Assembly: GCA_963822695.1 (NCBI GenBank)
Contig: CAWGJH010000011.1
Location: 62,001 to 126,000, forward strand
Length of the DNA: 64,000 nt
Direction of reading: 5' to 3'
Source of the DNA: GCA-003244245 sp963822695
Lineage (GTDB): Bacteria > Actinomycetota > Actinomycetes > Mycobacteriales > Pseudonocardiaceae
Shown: positions 51,852 through 61,000 of the stretch, piece after piece
Position numbering within the stretch: the stretch's first letter is position 1
Layout of the letters: every line of letters begins with the position of its first letter
The notes under the pieces: generated by a model
What the model saw: the letters and a program-made list of their open reading frames with translations, nothing else
Database searches by the model: none
Told to the model about the DNA's origin: nothing
Translations under genes and position numbers: made by a program

Positions 51852-52448
51852 ATGACGACCGCCACCATCACTGATGCGACCGCCCACGCCACGGACAGCG
51901 TGGCTGACCTGTTGCTGTGGATCAGCGACGGGGATCCGGCGGCCTGGGATGAAATCATACGCCGATACGGCACGCTCGTCGCCACGACGGTGCGGTCGTT
52001 TCGACTGCAGGAAGCCGACGCACTCGACGCGATGCAGATGACCTGGCTGCGGCTGACCGAAAACACCCACCGGGTGCAGTTCCCCGAGCGACTAGGCGGA
52101 TGGCTGGCGACCACCGCCCGCCGCGAATGCCTCCACATCCTGCGCCAGGGCAAGCGCGGACCACATCTCACTGACGGAACGCTAGAAACTGTCTCCGAGC
52201 CCTCAGCGGGTCCCGAGCAGCACGTCATCGACGCTCACACCACACGGACGCTGCGGAAACTCATCGACGAATTGCCGCCGCGCCAGCGGACTCTGATACG
52301 GATGCTATTCACCGACGAGCCCTGCTCCTACGCCACGATCGCCCGTATCACCCAAATCCCGCTCGGCGGGATCGGGCCTACTCGGGCGCGAGCCTTGCGA
52401 CAGCTACGGGACAAGCTCAACAAACACGAGTTGAGACCAAGTGCCTGA
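51852..52448 (+). CDS. ECF-like sigma-70 family factor
   Basis: 198 residues: sigma2 region (WDEIIRRYGTLVATTVRSFR, EADALDAMQMTWLRL, RLGGWLATTARRECL) and sigma4 region (IDELPPRQRTLIRMLFTDEPCSYATIARIT). No anti-sigma zinc-finger gene is adjacent. It sits between two copies of an LAL regulator. Its overlap with the next short frame is eight bases. Target promoters unknown. Confidence 0.87.
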   Translation: MTTATITDATAHATDSVADLLLWISDGDPAAWDEIIRRYGTLVATTVRSFRLQEADALDAMQMTWLRLTENTHRVQFPERLGGWLATTARRECLHILRQGKRGPHLTDGTLETVSEPSAGPEQHVIDAHTTRTLRKLIDELPPRQRTLIRMLFTDEPCSYATIARITQIPLGGIGPTRARALRQLRDKLNKHELRPSA

Positions 52449-52650
52449 CAATGACCACCGCTGTGGACTGCCGCCGGAATTTGCAACCACTAGCCAAGCG
52501 CCGGGCAGGGACACGATCCACCTCACCCGGCATTCGTACCAGTCAGCGACAGCGGAAGAATCCGAACTCCCGGGTGGTCTCCCACCGCTCGTTTTCGCGG
52601 TCAGCGACGCAAAATGTGATCGTCTGGTCTGCCCCTACTTTGGCCGGTAG
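52441..52650 (+). CDS. Possible short protein after the sigma factor
   Basis: 69 codons from a GTG that overlaps the sigma gene end: VPDNDHRCGLPPEFATTSQA then low-complexity text. A short frame coupled to an ECF gene is common, but the C-terminal half may be truncated or non-coding, because the IS21 remnant begins right after it. Confidence 0.3.
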   Translation: MPDNDHRCGLPPEFATTSQAPGRDTIHLTRHSYQSATAEESELPGGLPPLVFAVSDAKCDRLVCPYFGR

Positions 52651-52659
52651 TGCTCGTTT

Positions 52660-52836
52660 TGAGTGGGTCCCACTTCGGCGTGTCAGTCGGGCGTGGTGCC
52701 GTTGCTGGGCTTTTGGAAGTCGATCATTGACGGGTGGTTGGCGGTGGATGTTGCGGTGCCGCGCCAGCAGCGGCATACCGCTCGTTGGGTCTGGCAGCGG
52801 CTGGTCGCTGAGCATGGCGCCGAGGTCGGCGATTGG
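52660..52836 (+). mobile_element. IS21-type transposase (IstA) remnant
   Basis: Codons read IIDGWLAVDVAVPRQQRHTA and VWQRLVAEHGAEVGD, closely matching the N-terminal part of IS21-family IstA (the AP-KQRHTARR-W-RL-EHG segment). The match stops exactly where the second copy of the LAL duplication begins. No ends or IstB were seen, so it is a dead fragment marking the junction. Confidence 0.7.
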
Positions 52837-55575
52837 ATTTTCCGCCGCCGTGTCCCGGAGTCTCGTGGCTGGTCCCTAGTATGTGGGTGTGCCGCGGGGG
52901 TGGCCGCTGATTGGGCGGTCCGAGGAGCTGAGTCGGATCAGCGAGTTGACCCGTCGCCGGGATGGGCCGGCGGGGGTGGTGCTGGCTGGGGCGGCGGGGG
53001 TGGGTAAGACCCGGTTGGCCCGGGAAGCACTGGCGGCGGTTGAGCAGCGCGGGACGCTGACTCGGTGGGCGGTGGCGACGGCCTCGGCGCGGGCGCTGCC
53101 GTTGGGTGCGTTCGCCGCGATGCTGGGGGTTGTCGGTCCCGATCCGGCTCGGTTGGTGGCTCAGGCGAGTGAGGCGTTGCTGGCCGGTGCGGGGCGGGCG
53201 GGCGTGGTCGTGGGAGTGGACGATGCGCACCTGCTGGATGAGCTATCCGCGGTGCTGGTGCACCAGTTGGTGCTGCGGCGGGCGGCGAGTGTGGTGCTGA
53301 CGCTGCGCAGTGGGGAGGCCGCGCCGGATGCGGTGACGGCGTTGTGGAAGGACGGTCACCTGCCTCGGCTGGAGCTGCAGCCGCTGTCCCCGACCGAGAC
53401 CGCGACGTTGGTGGAGGCGAGGCTGGGTGGGCTGGTGGACAGCGCCGCCTCGCGGCGGTTGTGGTCTATCACGCGGGGTAATGCGTTGTATTTGCGGCAG
53501 TTGGTCGACGGTGAGCTGGAATCGAGCCGGTTGCATCAGGTTGCTGGGGTATGGCGGTGGTCGGGCGAGCCGGAACTGTCACCGGGACTGGTTGAGTTGG
53601 TGTCGGCCCGGATCGGTCGGCTGCCTGATGCGCAGCGCCACGTTGTGGAGGTGTTGGCGTTCGGTGAGCCGGTGGGGGTGTCAGTGCTGGTGGAACTGAC
53701 CGATGCCCTGGCGGTGGAGCAGGTCGAGGCCCGGGGGCTTGGTGGAGGTGTATCCCGGATGGGCGGCGGTTGCAGGCCCGGCTGGCTCACCCGCTCTACG
53801 GCGAGGTGCAACGGGCGCAGATAGGCACGCTGCACGCTCGGCGGCTGCGCGGTCGAATCGCCCAGGCTTTGGCCGATACTGGTGGGCGCCGGGCCGGGGA
53901 CACCCTGCGCCGCGCGGTGTTGATGCTGGACTCCGATCTGGTACCCGATGCGGTGTTGCTGACTGATGCGGCTCGCCGGGCTACTGAGTTGGGGGATCTC
54001 GCGCTAACCGTGCGGGTCGCGCGGGCTGCGGTGGCCGCTGGTGGTGGTTTCCAGCCACAGCTGCTGTTGTGCCACGCACTGGGCTGGTCTGGCCAGGGGA
54101 CCGGAATCAAGGCCGAGCATGCGGCGTTGGTCGCTCTGGCCCGCACCGATGCCCAGCGAGCCCAAGCGGCGATCTTCCAGGTGCTCGGTTCGGCCTTCAT
54201 GTACGGGCGCCCTACCGAGGCCGAGGCCGTGCTCGACGCCATCGCGAGCACCATCTCCGATGACGCTGCCGCGTTGGAGTTGGCCGGGATGCGCTCGGTT
54301 CTCGATGCCTACCTCGGCCGGACTGTCCAGGCCGCCGAAGCGGCCGCCGGGGTACTCACCCATCCGCACTGCTCCCCGACCGCGACATATCTCGCCGGGT
54401 GGGGCCTCGCGGTGGCGCGCGGGGGATTGGGCCGCATCGAGGGGGTTGAGGAGATTTTGCGGCGGATCGACGCCCCCGCCGAGTCCTTCGAGATCGGGCT
54501 CCACCAGACGGTCATGGTCGCGTTCAGTTGGCTGCAGGGGCTGCTCCTCGCGGGCCTGCTGGACCGGGCCGATCAGGTCGCACAGCACTACCGCGAACGC
54601 TGCCAGGACACCCCCGGCCTCGGGGAAGTGGTGACCAGCTTGATGTGCGGGGACGTGGCGATGTGCCGCGGACAGGTCCGCACCGCAGCCCGCTGGAATC
54701 GCCAAGCTATCGCAGCCATCCACGGTACGGACCCCAACGGCTTGTCGTTCCACGGGTTGGTGGGCCTCACCAGCGTACTCGGGATGGCCGGTGGCGTGAC
54801 CACCGTACGCCACACCCTCGCCGAGATGACGGCCGCGCGGCATCCCACCTTCGTCTGCAAGGAACCGAATGTGCGACTGGCGCAGGCGTGGGTGGCCGCC
54901 GCAGAGGGTGGTGTCAGTGTGGCCCTCGCGCTAGCCCGGCAGGCAGCCGAGGTGGCAGCGTCACAACACCAACCCGCCGTAGAGGTACTCGCGCTGCACA
55001 CCGCGGTCTGTTTCGGTGACCGCACAGTGGCCGACCGACTCACCCAACTGGCCACCCACGTCGACGGACCCCGCGCCCCGGCCGCCGCCGCGCACGCCGC
55101 CGCCCTGGCCGCTGATGACGGCGCGGCGCTGCACGCCGCCTCAATCCAACTCGAACACATGGGCGCCCTGCTGCTAGGTGCTGACGCCGCCGCCCAGGCT
55201 TCCGCCGCCTACACCCGCCATCACCGGCGTGGCTCCGCCCACGCCGCCAACGTCCGCGCCCACCGGCTCGCCCAGGCCTGCGACGGCGCCCGCACCCCCG
55301 CACTGACCACCATCACCACACCGCTGCCCCTCACCGACCGGGAACGCGAGATCGTCACCCTCGCCGCCAGCGGACTGTCCAACCGGCAGATCGCTCAGCG
55401 GCTGGTCGTCTCGGTCCGCACCGTGGAGGGCCACCTCTACCACGCCTGCGCCAAACTCGGCGCCTCCGGCCGCGCCGAACTCACCACCCTGCTCCACGGC
55501 GACTGACCCCGACCACGTACCCGACCCTTCCCGATCCAAGTAGTCGACTACTCACATCGCAACACCACGCCATGG
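52834..55575 (+). repeat. 2.7-kb duplication, copy 2
   Basis: Second copy of the segment at 48791-51531, joined on its left to an IS21 remnant. Its 3' flank carries the perfect palindrome AGTAGTCGACTACT. Confidence 0.85.
52883..55506 (+). pseudogene. LAL regulator copy 2, frameshifted
   Basis: The same ATPase-TPR-LuxR architecture as copy 1, but the frame breaks near 53735-53760, where two single-base insertions relative to copy 1 net a shift. The first part (313 codons) keeps the whole ATPase domain; the second part resumes at about 53770 and runs to the LuxR domain (VRTVEGHLYHACAKL), so two truncated proteins could be made. The break lies exactly where near-identity with copy 1 ends. A programmed shift cannot be excluded, but decay after recombination is more likely. 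Confidence 0.75.
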
Positions 55576-55626
55576 CTAAATGATGCAGTAATAACACCGT
55601 CACTAAACAGTTGTTGAGGAGTAGTG

Positions 55627-57120
55627 ATGACCGAGCTGTCCGTCCCCGCCTCTACCGGGGGTTACGTCTCAGGCTTTACCAGCCTCGGCGCCGAGATCGA
55701 TGTCGAGGACCTGCCCGTCCGAGGAACGATCCCGGACTGGCTGCGCGGCACCCTGATACGCAATGGACCCGCGCACTACGAAGCGGGCCACAAATCGTTC
55801 CGGCACTGGTTCGACGGCCAGGCGATGCTGCACCGCTTTAGCATCGCTGATGGGCGGGTGTCCTACCGCAACCGCTTCCTACGCACCGAAAGCTCACGAC
55901 TGGCCCGCGAGGAGGGACGCATCGGGTTCGGCGAATTCGCCACCGACCCCTGCCAGTCGAGGTTCGCTCGGTTCCTCACCAGGCTCAACGACACCGTGAC
56001 CCCGAACGCGTCGATCAACGTCGTGCCCATGAACGAGGGCTACGCGGCCCTGACCGAAACGACCATCGCGGTGCAGTTCGACCCCGACACCCTTGAGACC
56101 CTCGGTGTCACCGGCTACGACGACCAGCTCGACGGGCCGGTCACCACCGCCCATCCCCACCAGCAGCCCGGCACCACCGATCTGATCAACTACGTGCTGA
56201 AGTTCGGCCGGCACAGCGAATACCGCATCTACCGTCAACGCCCCGACAGCATGACCCGAGAACTCCTGGCCGCAGTCCCCACCACGCGCCCCAGCTACAT
56301 GCACAGCTTCGCCGTCACCGAGCACTACGCCGTGCTCACCATGTTCCCGCTCGTGGTCAACCCGCTGGCACTGCTGCTGCGCGGCAAGCCGTTCATCGAG
56401 AACTACCACTGGCGACCCCAACTGGGGACCCAGTTCGTCGTGGTGGACCTCCACGAGGGCACCGTGCGCGGCACCGCCACCGGGGAGGCGGTCTTCGCCT
56501 TCCACCACATCAACGCCTACGAAGACGGCGACCAGATCGTGGTGGACCTGTGCGCCTACCCCGACGCCTCGGTCATCGACGCCACCTACCTCGAACGGCT
56601 GCGTCACCCCGACACCTACCCCGGACCCCCACTGGCCTACCCCACCCGCTACCGCATCGACCCCAAGGCCAGCACCGTCAGCGGCCGCCGGATCAGCGAC
56701 GAGAGCATGGAGCTGCCCCAGATCAACTACCGCGCCCGCAACGGCCACGACTACCACTACGTCTACGCCGCCAGCGCTCGCAACCGCCGCACCGAGGACT
56801 TCCTCAACCAACTCATCAAACTCGACGTCCACACCGGCCAAACGCACACCTGGCATGAGCCCGGCACCTACCCCGGCGAACCAATTTTCGTCCCCGCCCC
56901 CAAGCCTGACAACGAAGACGACGGCCTGGTCCTCTCCATCGTTCTGAACACCACCAAACACCGGTCATTCCTGCTCGTCCTCAACGCCACCACCTTCAAC
57001 GAACTCGCCCGCGCCGAGGTCCCCCACACCATCCCCTTCGGATTCCACGGCCACTTCGCCACCAACCCAACCACCGCGACCACCCACCCAACCTCATCGA
57101 CCCCCACCAACGCACCCTGA
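55627..57120 (+). CDS. Carotenoid cleavage oxygenase
   Basis: 497-residue seven-bladed propeller with non-haem Fe(II) that splits carotenoid or stilbene-like double bonds. The four iron-binding His lie in HPHQQP, YMHSFAVTEHYAVL, FAFHHINAYED and the C-terminal GFHGHF. N-terminal GTIPDWLRGTLIRNGPAHYE is the family opening. GAGGA precedes the ATG. The end after GFHGHF is short and Thr/Pro-rich, unlike homologues, so the C-terminus may be altered. No carotenoid biosynthesis genes in the window. Confidence 0.9.
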   Translation: MTELSVPASTGGYVSGFTSLGAEIDVEDLPVRGTIPDWLRGTLIRNGPAHYEAGHKSFRHWFDGQAMLHRFSIADGRVSYRNRFLRTESSRLAREEGRIGFGEFATDPCQSRFARFLTRLNDTVTPNASINVVPMNEGYAALTETTIAVQFDPDTLETLGVTGYDDQLDGPVTTAHPHQQPGTTDLINYVLKFGRHSEYRIYRQRPDSMTRELLAAVPTTRPSYMHSFAVTEHYAVLTMFPLVVNPLALLLRGKPFIENYHWRPQLGTQFVVVDLHEGTVRGTATGEAVFAFHHINAYEDGDQIVVDLCAYPDASVIDATYLERLRHPDTYPGPPLAYPTRYRIDPKASTVSGRRISDESMELPQINYRARNGHDYHYVYAASARNRRTEDFLNQLIKLDVHTGQTHTWHEPGTYPGEPIFVPAPKPDNEDDGLVLSIVLNTTKHRSFLLVLNATTFNELARAEVPHTIPFGFHGHFATNPTTATTHPTSSTPTNAP

Positions 57121-57520
57121 TCGCCGGAGCAGGTGTGGAACGTGCTGATGCGCCGCTGCACGCTGGGCGACCGGTGACCTGCGAAATGCTCATAGAGACG
57201 GACGGTGAATCCGTCAACTGATGCATTCCAAGATTCACCAGAGAAAGAAAACTCCTCACCGCACGCGCTTGTGTCGTCACACTCCGCGTATGCGACGTGA
57301 CGGATGACGGCGGTACAGCGGATGGCTGTCAGTCGAGACTAGCACAATCGGGAGGTATCAGACTAAAGACGGCACCTTTTATCGGCATGAAACGAGGCTT
57401 GAAACCAGGCAGACACAAATTCGAAACCAGGTAGAAACAAGCCGCGATGGGCTGCCCTCCGTAAGATATGAGTAATGACTCGCCTACGGTGCGCGAAGTG
57501 ACCGACTCGGAGAGGCAAGG
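57121..57520. promoter_or_regulatory. Regulatory region before the CHAT-WD40 gene, with iterons
   Basis: About 400 bp without a gene. Two 18-bp direct repeats (57401-57418 and 57423-57440, GAAACCAGG-Y-AGAMACAA) and a weaker third half-site at 57389 (GAAACGAGG) form an iteron array 22 bp apart. About 25 bp further lies TCCGTAAGAT with the -10-like TAAGAT. An inverted pair GGTGAATC/GATTCACC lies at 57208-57240. The iterons are likely activator or repressor sites for the CHAT gene. Confidence 0.6.
57451..57497. repeat. Promoter-like repeat, left copy
   Basis: GCTGCCCTCCGTAAGAT...TGACTCG...GGTGCGC before the CHAT gene has a matching copy at 60462-60505 after it. The two copies flank the gene like cassette borders or duplicated promoters. 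Confidence 0.6.
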
Positions 57521-60460
57521 ATGACGAAGATGACCATGCTCGACTTCGAGCTGGAGATTGGTCCGTGTGCCGCAGGCACCTATCCAGTGGTCGCGCGGGC
57601 ACCTGGTGGGGAGGTCGCTAGCACCATGCGCCTACCCTTGACCTTCGCCGAACTCGAGTACCAGATCGCCGCGGTCAGGGGTGCGGTGCTGGCATCCACT
57701 GCGGTGGTGCGCCGCCCCCCAACCACTGACGAGAAACCCGTGAGGGAGCTGGGCCAACGGTTGTTCGAGGCGCTGGTCGCCGACGACGTGCGGGGCCTTT
57801 ACGTGGCCAGCAGGCAGCGCGCTCACGAGCAGGGCAGCGTGCTGCGGCTGGTGCTGCGGGTGCGCCCGCCGGAATTGGCCCGGCTGCCGTGGGAGTTCCT
57901 GTTCGATTCCAACCAGCAGGACTATCTGGGTTTGAGCATGCCGCTGGTGCGCTACCCCGAGGTGCTGGCCCCCCGGCAGCCGCTGCAGGTCGCTTTGCCG
58001 CTGCGGATCCTGGGCATGGTGGCTCGCCCGGATGATCAGCATGCGTTGGAGGTGGACGAGGAGCAGCAGCGGCTGCTTACCGCACTGGTAGGTCTGGAGC
58101 GCGATGGGTTGGTGGAACTTTCCTGGGTGGCCGGGCAGACCTACAACGATCTGGAGGACGCTTTAGACCAGGATCTCTGGCACGTGTTCCATTTCATCGG
58201 TCACGGCGGGTATGACCCGGTTGCCGAGGAGGGCACCCTGATGCTGGCCGACGATGAAGGCCGCACCGACGTGGTCGGTGCTGACGATCTCAGCCGGTTG
58301 CTCGCCAAGCACCCCACGCTGCGGCTGGTTGTGCTCAATGCCTGCGATACCGGGCGGGGTGGTGCCTTGGACGCGTTCTCCAGCACCGCCGGTGCGCTGG
58401 TACGCCGGTGGATCCCGGCGGTGGTAGCCATGCAGTTCGAGATCACCAACCCGGCCGCGACCGTGTTCGCCCAAGCGTTCTATCAGAGCGTGGCCAAACA
58501 GCGGCCGGTGGACGACAGTGTCGTGCGTGCCCGGCAGGCGCTACGACGCGCCAAGAGGGACACCCTGGAGTGGGGCACCCCAGTGCTGTATCTGCGTGCT
58601 CTTGACGACGGGCGCATCTTCGATACCACCACTGCACAACTGACACAGCCGCACTCGCCCCAGGACCCGATCGGTGCGCGGGAGTTGGAGGCCCTCTACG
58701 ATCAGGCGCTGGCCGCGTTCTGGACTGAGCAGTGGGATCAGGCTGTCATGCTGCTGCAACAGGTCCTCGCCTACCGCCCCCAACACCATCCCGACGTTGC
58801 CGGCAAGCTAAAGCAGGCCCGCCACCAGCAGCAGCTGGCCGCCCGCTACGCCCAGGGGTGTGCGGCCGCTGAGGCCTCGGACTGGGACGAGGCAGTCAAG
58901 ATGTTCACGATGGTCATCAAGGCCGACTCCACCCACCGGGACGTCGGTCAGCGATTAGATAACGCACGGCGCCGGCAGCAGATTGCGGGTTGGCACGCCG
59001 AGGCTCGTCGGCTGTACCAGGCCGAGCAGTGGGCGGCCGTGGTCAAGATCGGTGAGCGGCTGCACATCCTGGACCCGACCGCCGCGGACCCCGACGGGCT
59101 GGTGACCTCGGCGCGAGCCCAGGTCACCTCCGCGGAACAGGCGGCACACATCGACTCACAGTACCGACGCGGCCTGCGCCTGCTCGACGCCGGCAAGTGG
59201 GAGGAGGCGATCGAGGTGCTGGAGCGACTGGATCCCACTTACCGGGACACTGCGGCTCTGCTGACTCGGGCACTCCGGGAACTCCCCAACCCGACAGCAT
59301 CACTGCCGCGCTCGCCCACCATCGCCCATCACCCCAAAGCGGTGCAAATCCTGCCTCACCGCAAGGCGGTCAACGCGGTGGCGTTCAGCCCGGACGGTCA
59401 CCAGTTAGCCACCGCCAGCGCCGATAAAAGTGTGCGGATTTGGGATGCCACCAGCGGACAGGAATGTCTGCGCGTGACGCACAAGGGCGTGCGGTCTAAC
59501 GCCCGTGGGCGGCCCACGACCGTGCGCGGACGGACTGTGGCCTTCAGCCCGGACGGGCACCGACTGGCCACCGCCAGCGACGACCACACCGCCCGAATCT
59601 GGGACGCCGACACCGGACAACAACTCGCCACGCTCACCCACGACAACGTGGTGATGGGGGTGGCGTTCAACCCGGACGGGAACCGACTGGCCACCGCCAG
59701 CGACGACTACACCGCCCGAATCTGGGACGCCGACAGCGGACAACAACTCGCCACGCTCACTCACAACAAACCGGTACGGGGAGTGGTATTCAGCCCGGAC
59801 GGGCACTGGTTGGCCACCGCCAGCGACGACCACACCGCCCGAATCTGGGACGCCATCACCGGACAACAACTCGCCACGCTCACCCACAACAAACCGGTAC
59901 GGGGAGTGGTATTCAGCCCGGACGGGCACTGGTTGGCCACCGCCAGCGACGACCACACCGCCCGAATCTGGGACGCCATCACCGGACAACAACTCGCCAC
60001 GCTCACCCACAACAAACCGGTACGGGGAGTGGTATTCAGCCCGGACGGGCACTGGTTGGCCACCGCCAGCGACGACCACACCGCCCGAATCTGGGACGCC
60101 ATCACCGGACAACAACTCGCCACGCTCACCCACAACAATGTGGTGATGGGGGTGGCGTTCAGCCCGGACGGGCACCGACTGGCCACCGCCAGCCACGGGA
60201 AGGCCGCGCAGATCTGGACATTAACGTGGAAAAAGACGGTGACTGACCCCGGCCCACTCGCGGCGGATGTCCTCGTCACTGCCAAGGTTTCACCGGAGCA
60301 GTCAGCGACACTCAGGGGGCGCAGCGCCAGGTCAGCTAAGCTAGGTAGCCGGCCCGACGAGCTTGGCTTGACGGCACGTTCCGGAATGGCGGTTGCCTGG
60401 AAGGCCGCCAAGCGTTTTGCGACGATGCAGGTTGTGGTGCGCAATCCGCCACCGCGATAA
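57521..60460 (+). CDS. CHAT protease - TPR-like - WD40 protein
   Basis: 979 residues. N-terminal CHAT caspase-like protease: catalytic His228 in FHFIGHGG and Cys275 in VVLNACDTGRG, preceded by the typical LARLPWEFLFD. The middle (about 385-600) has three to four TPR-like helical repeats (AFWTEQWDQAVMLLQQVL; AAEASDWDEAVKMFTMVI; LLDAGKWEEAIEVLERL). The C-terminal third is a seven-repeat WD40 propeller; three repeats are identical in DNA. A tail of about 80 residues follows. In conflict systems such proteins act as sensors whose propeller recognises an invader and whose protease cuts an effector. No substrate gene is adjacent. ATG with GGCAAGG upstream. Confidence 0.92.
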   Translation: MTKMTMLDFELEIGPCAAGTYPVVARAPGGEVASTMRLPLTFAELEYQIAAVRGAVLASTAVVRRPPTTDEKPVRELGQRLFEALVADDVRGLYVASRQRAHEQGSVLRLVLRVRPPELARLPWEFLFDSNQQDYLGLSMPLVRYPEVLAPRQPLQVALPLRILGMVARPDDQHALEVDEEQQRLLTALVGLERDGLVELSWVAGQTYNDLEDALDQDLWHVFHFIGHGGYDPVAEEGTLMLADDEGRTDVVGADDLSRLLAKHPTLRLVVLNACDTGRGGALDAFSSTAGALVRRWIPAVVAMQFEITNPAATVFAQAFYQSVAKQRPVDDSVVRARQALRRAKRDTLEWGTPVLYLRALDDGRIFDTTTAQLTQPHSPQDPIGARELEALYDQALAAFWTEQWDQAVMLLQQVLAYRPQHHPDVAGKLKQARHQQQLAARYAQGCAAAEASDWDEAVKMFTMVIKADSTHRDVGQRLDNARRRQQIAGWHAEARRLYQAEQWAAVVKIGERLHILDPTAADPDGLVTSARAQVTSAEQAAHIDSQYRRGLRLLDAGKWEEAIEVLERLDPTYRDTAALLTRALRELPNPTASLPRSPTIAHHPKAVQILPHRKAVNAVAFSPDGHQLATASADKSVRIWDATSGQECLRVTHKGVRSNARGRPTTVRGRTVAFSPDGHRLATASDDHTARIWDADTGQQLATLTHDNVVMGVAFNPDGNRLATASDDYTARIWDADSGQQLATLTHNKPVRGVVFSPDGHWLATASDDHTARIWDAITGQQLATLTHNKPVRGVVFSPDGHWLATASDDHTARIWDAITGQQLATLTHNKPVRGVVFSPDGHWLATASDDHTARIWDAITGQQLATLTHNNVVMGVAFSPDGHRLATASHGKAAQIWTLTWKKTVTDPGPLAADVLVTAKVSPEQSATLRGRSARSAKLGSRPDELGLTARSGMAVAWKAAKRFATMQVVVRNPPPR
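59762..60130 (+). repeat. Three identical 123-bp WD40-coding repeats
   Basis: Units 59762-59884, 59885-60007 and 60008-60130 appear identical base for base; each encodes one 41-residue WD repeat (KPVRGVVFSPDGHWLATASD...RIWDAITGQQLATLTHN). Flanking WD repeats differ modestly. This points to recent unequal crossing over or gene conversion within the propeller. Confidence 0.93.
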
Positions 60461-60461
60461 A

Positions 60462-60505
60462 GCTGCTTTCCGTAAGATCGGGTGACGACTCGTGCGGGGT
60501 GCGCA
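60462..60505. repeat. Promoter-like repeat, right copy
   Basis: GCTGCTTTCCGTAAGATCGGG...GACTCG...GGTGCGC begins inside the end of the CHAT gene and precedes the chimeric remnant at 60552. It matches 57451-57497. Confidence 0.6.
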
Positions 60506-60551
60506 GGTAATTTTGACCGGAGGAGCGAGGGCGACCGTAGGATGCGCGGTC

Positions 60552-60973
60552 ATGCTGCGGATGCTCGTGACCGGTGGTGCTGGTTTCATCGGTGCGAATT
60601 TTGTTCGTTATACCCTGAGGCATCACGTCGAGCATCGGGTGCGTGTGCTTGATGAGCTTGACGCGTACAAAAACCTCGCCGCCTCGACGAAACGCGTGAT
60701 CGAGGCGGCACTGCTGGCGTTTATCACCACTTACCGCAGCAGTCAGGACAGCCGGCTGTGCCTCGCTGGTGGCGTCGCGGAGAACTCGGTCGCTGTCGGA
60801 CCCTCGCCTCAGCCGGCCTGTTCGACGACATCTACGTGGTGCATACCCAGTCGATAGGGATGTTCAGCCCCCGCTGGACCGAGATGATCTATCCGACCAT
60901 CCTTGCTATTGGGGAGCGGGACGGCCGGCAGTGGTCGGCCGCAGGTGAAGAGTTACGCCGGTGCGCTCGCTGA
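60552..60973 (+). pseudogene. Chimeric remnant: rfbB head joined to a NodU/CmcH-type carbamoyltransferase piece
   Basis: The first 31 codons (MLRMLVTGGAGFIGANFVRY) are the NAD-binding start of dTDP-glucose 4,6-dehydratase; after about RVRVLDELD the text becomes EAALLAFITTYRSSQDSRLC-LAGGVAENSVA, the conserved motif of NodU/CmcH carbamoyltransferases. A frameshift follows and the frame 60758-60973 continues TLASAGLFDDIYVVHTQS. Two unrelated genes have been fused by deletion and then damaged. Confidence 0.75.
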
Positions 60974-61000
60974 TCTGGACAATGCCGATCTGGAGGCAGG

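Noticed and set aside
55894..56961. Minus-strand Gly/Val-rich frame opposite the carotenoid oxygenase
   Set aside because: A repetitive Val-Gly-rich shadow caused by codon bias; the sense strand has the four-His oxygenase motifs.
57401..57440. CRISPR-like direct repeats
   Set aside because: Only two short copies with a four-base spacer and no Cas genes; better explained as regulatory iterons.
59762..60130. Tandem 123-bp repeats as a satellite or CRISPR array
   Set aside because: They are fully coding and correspond one-to-one to WD40 blades.
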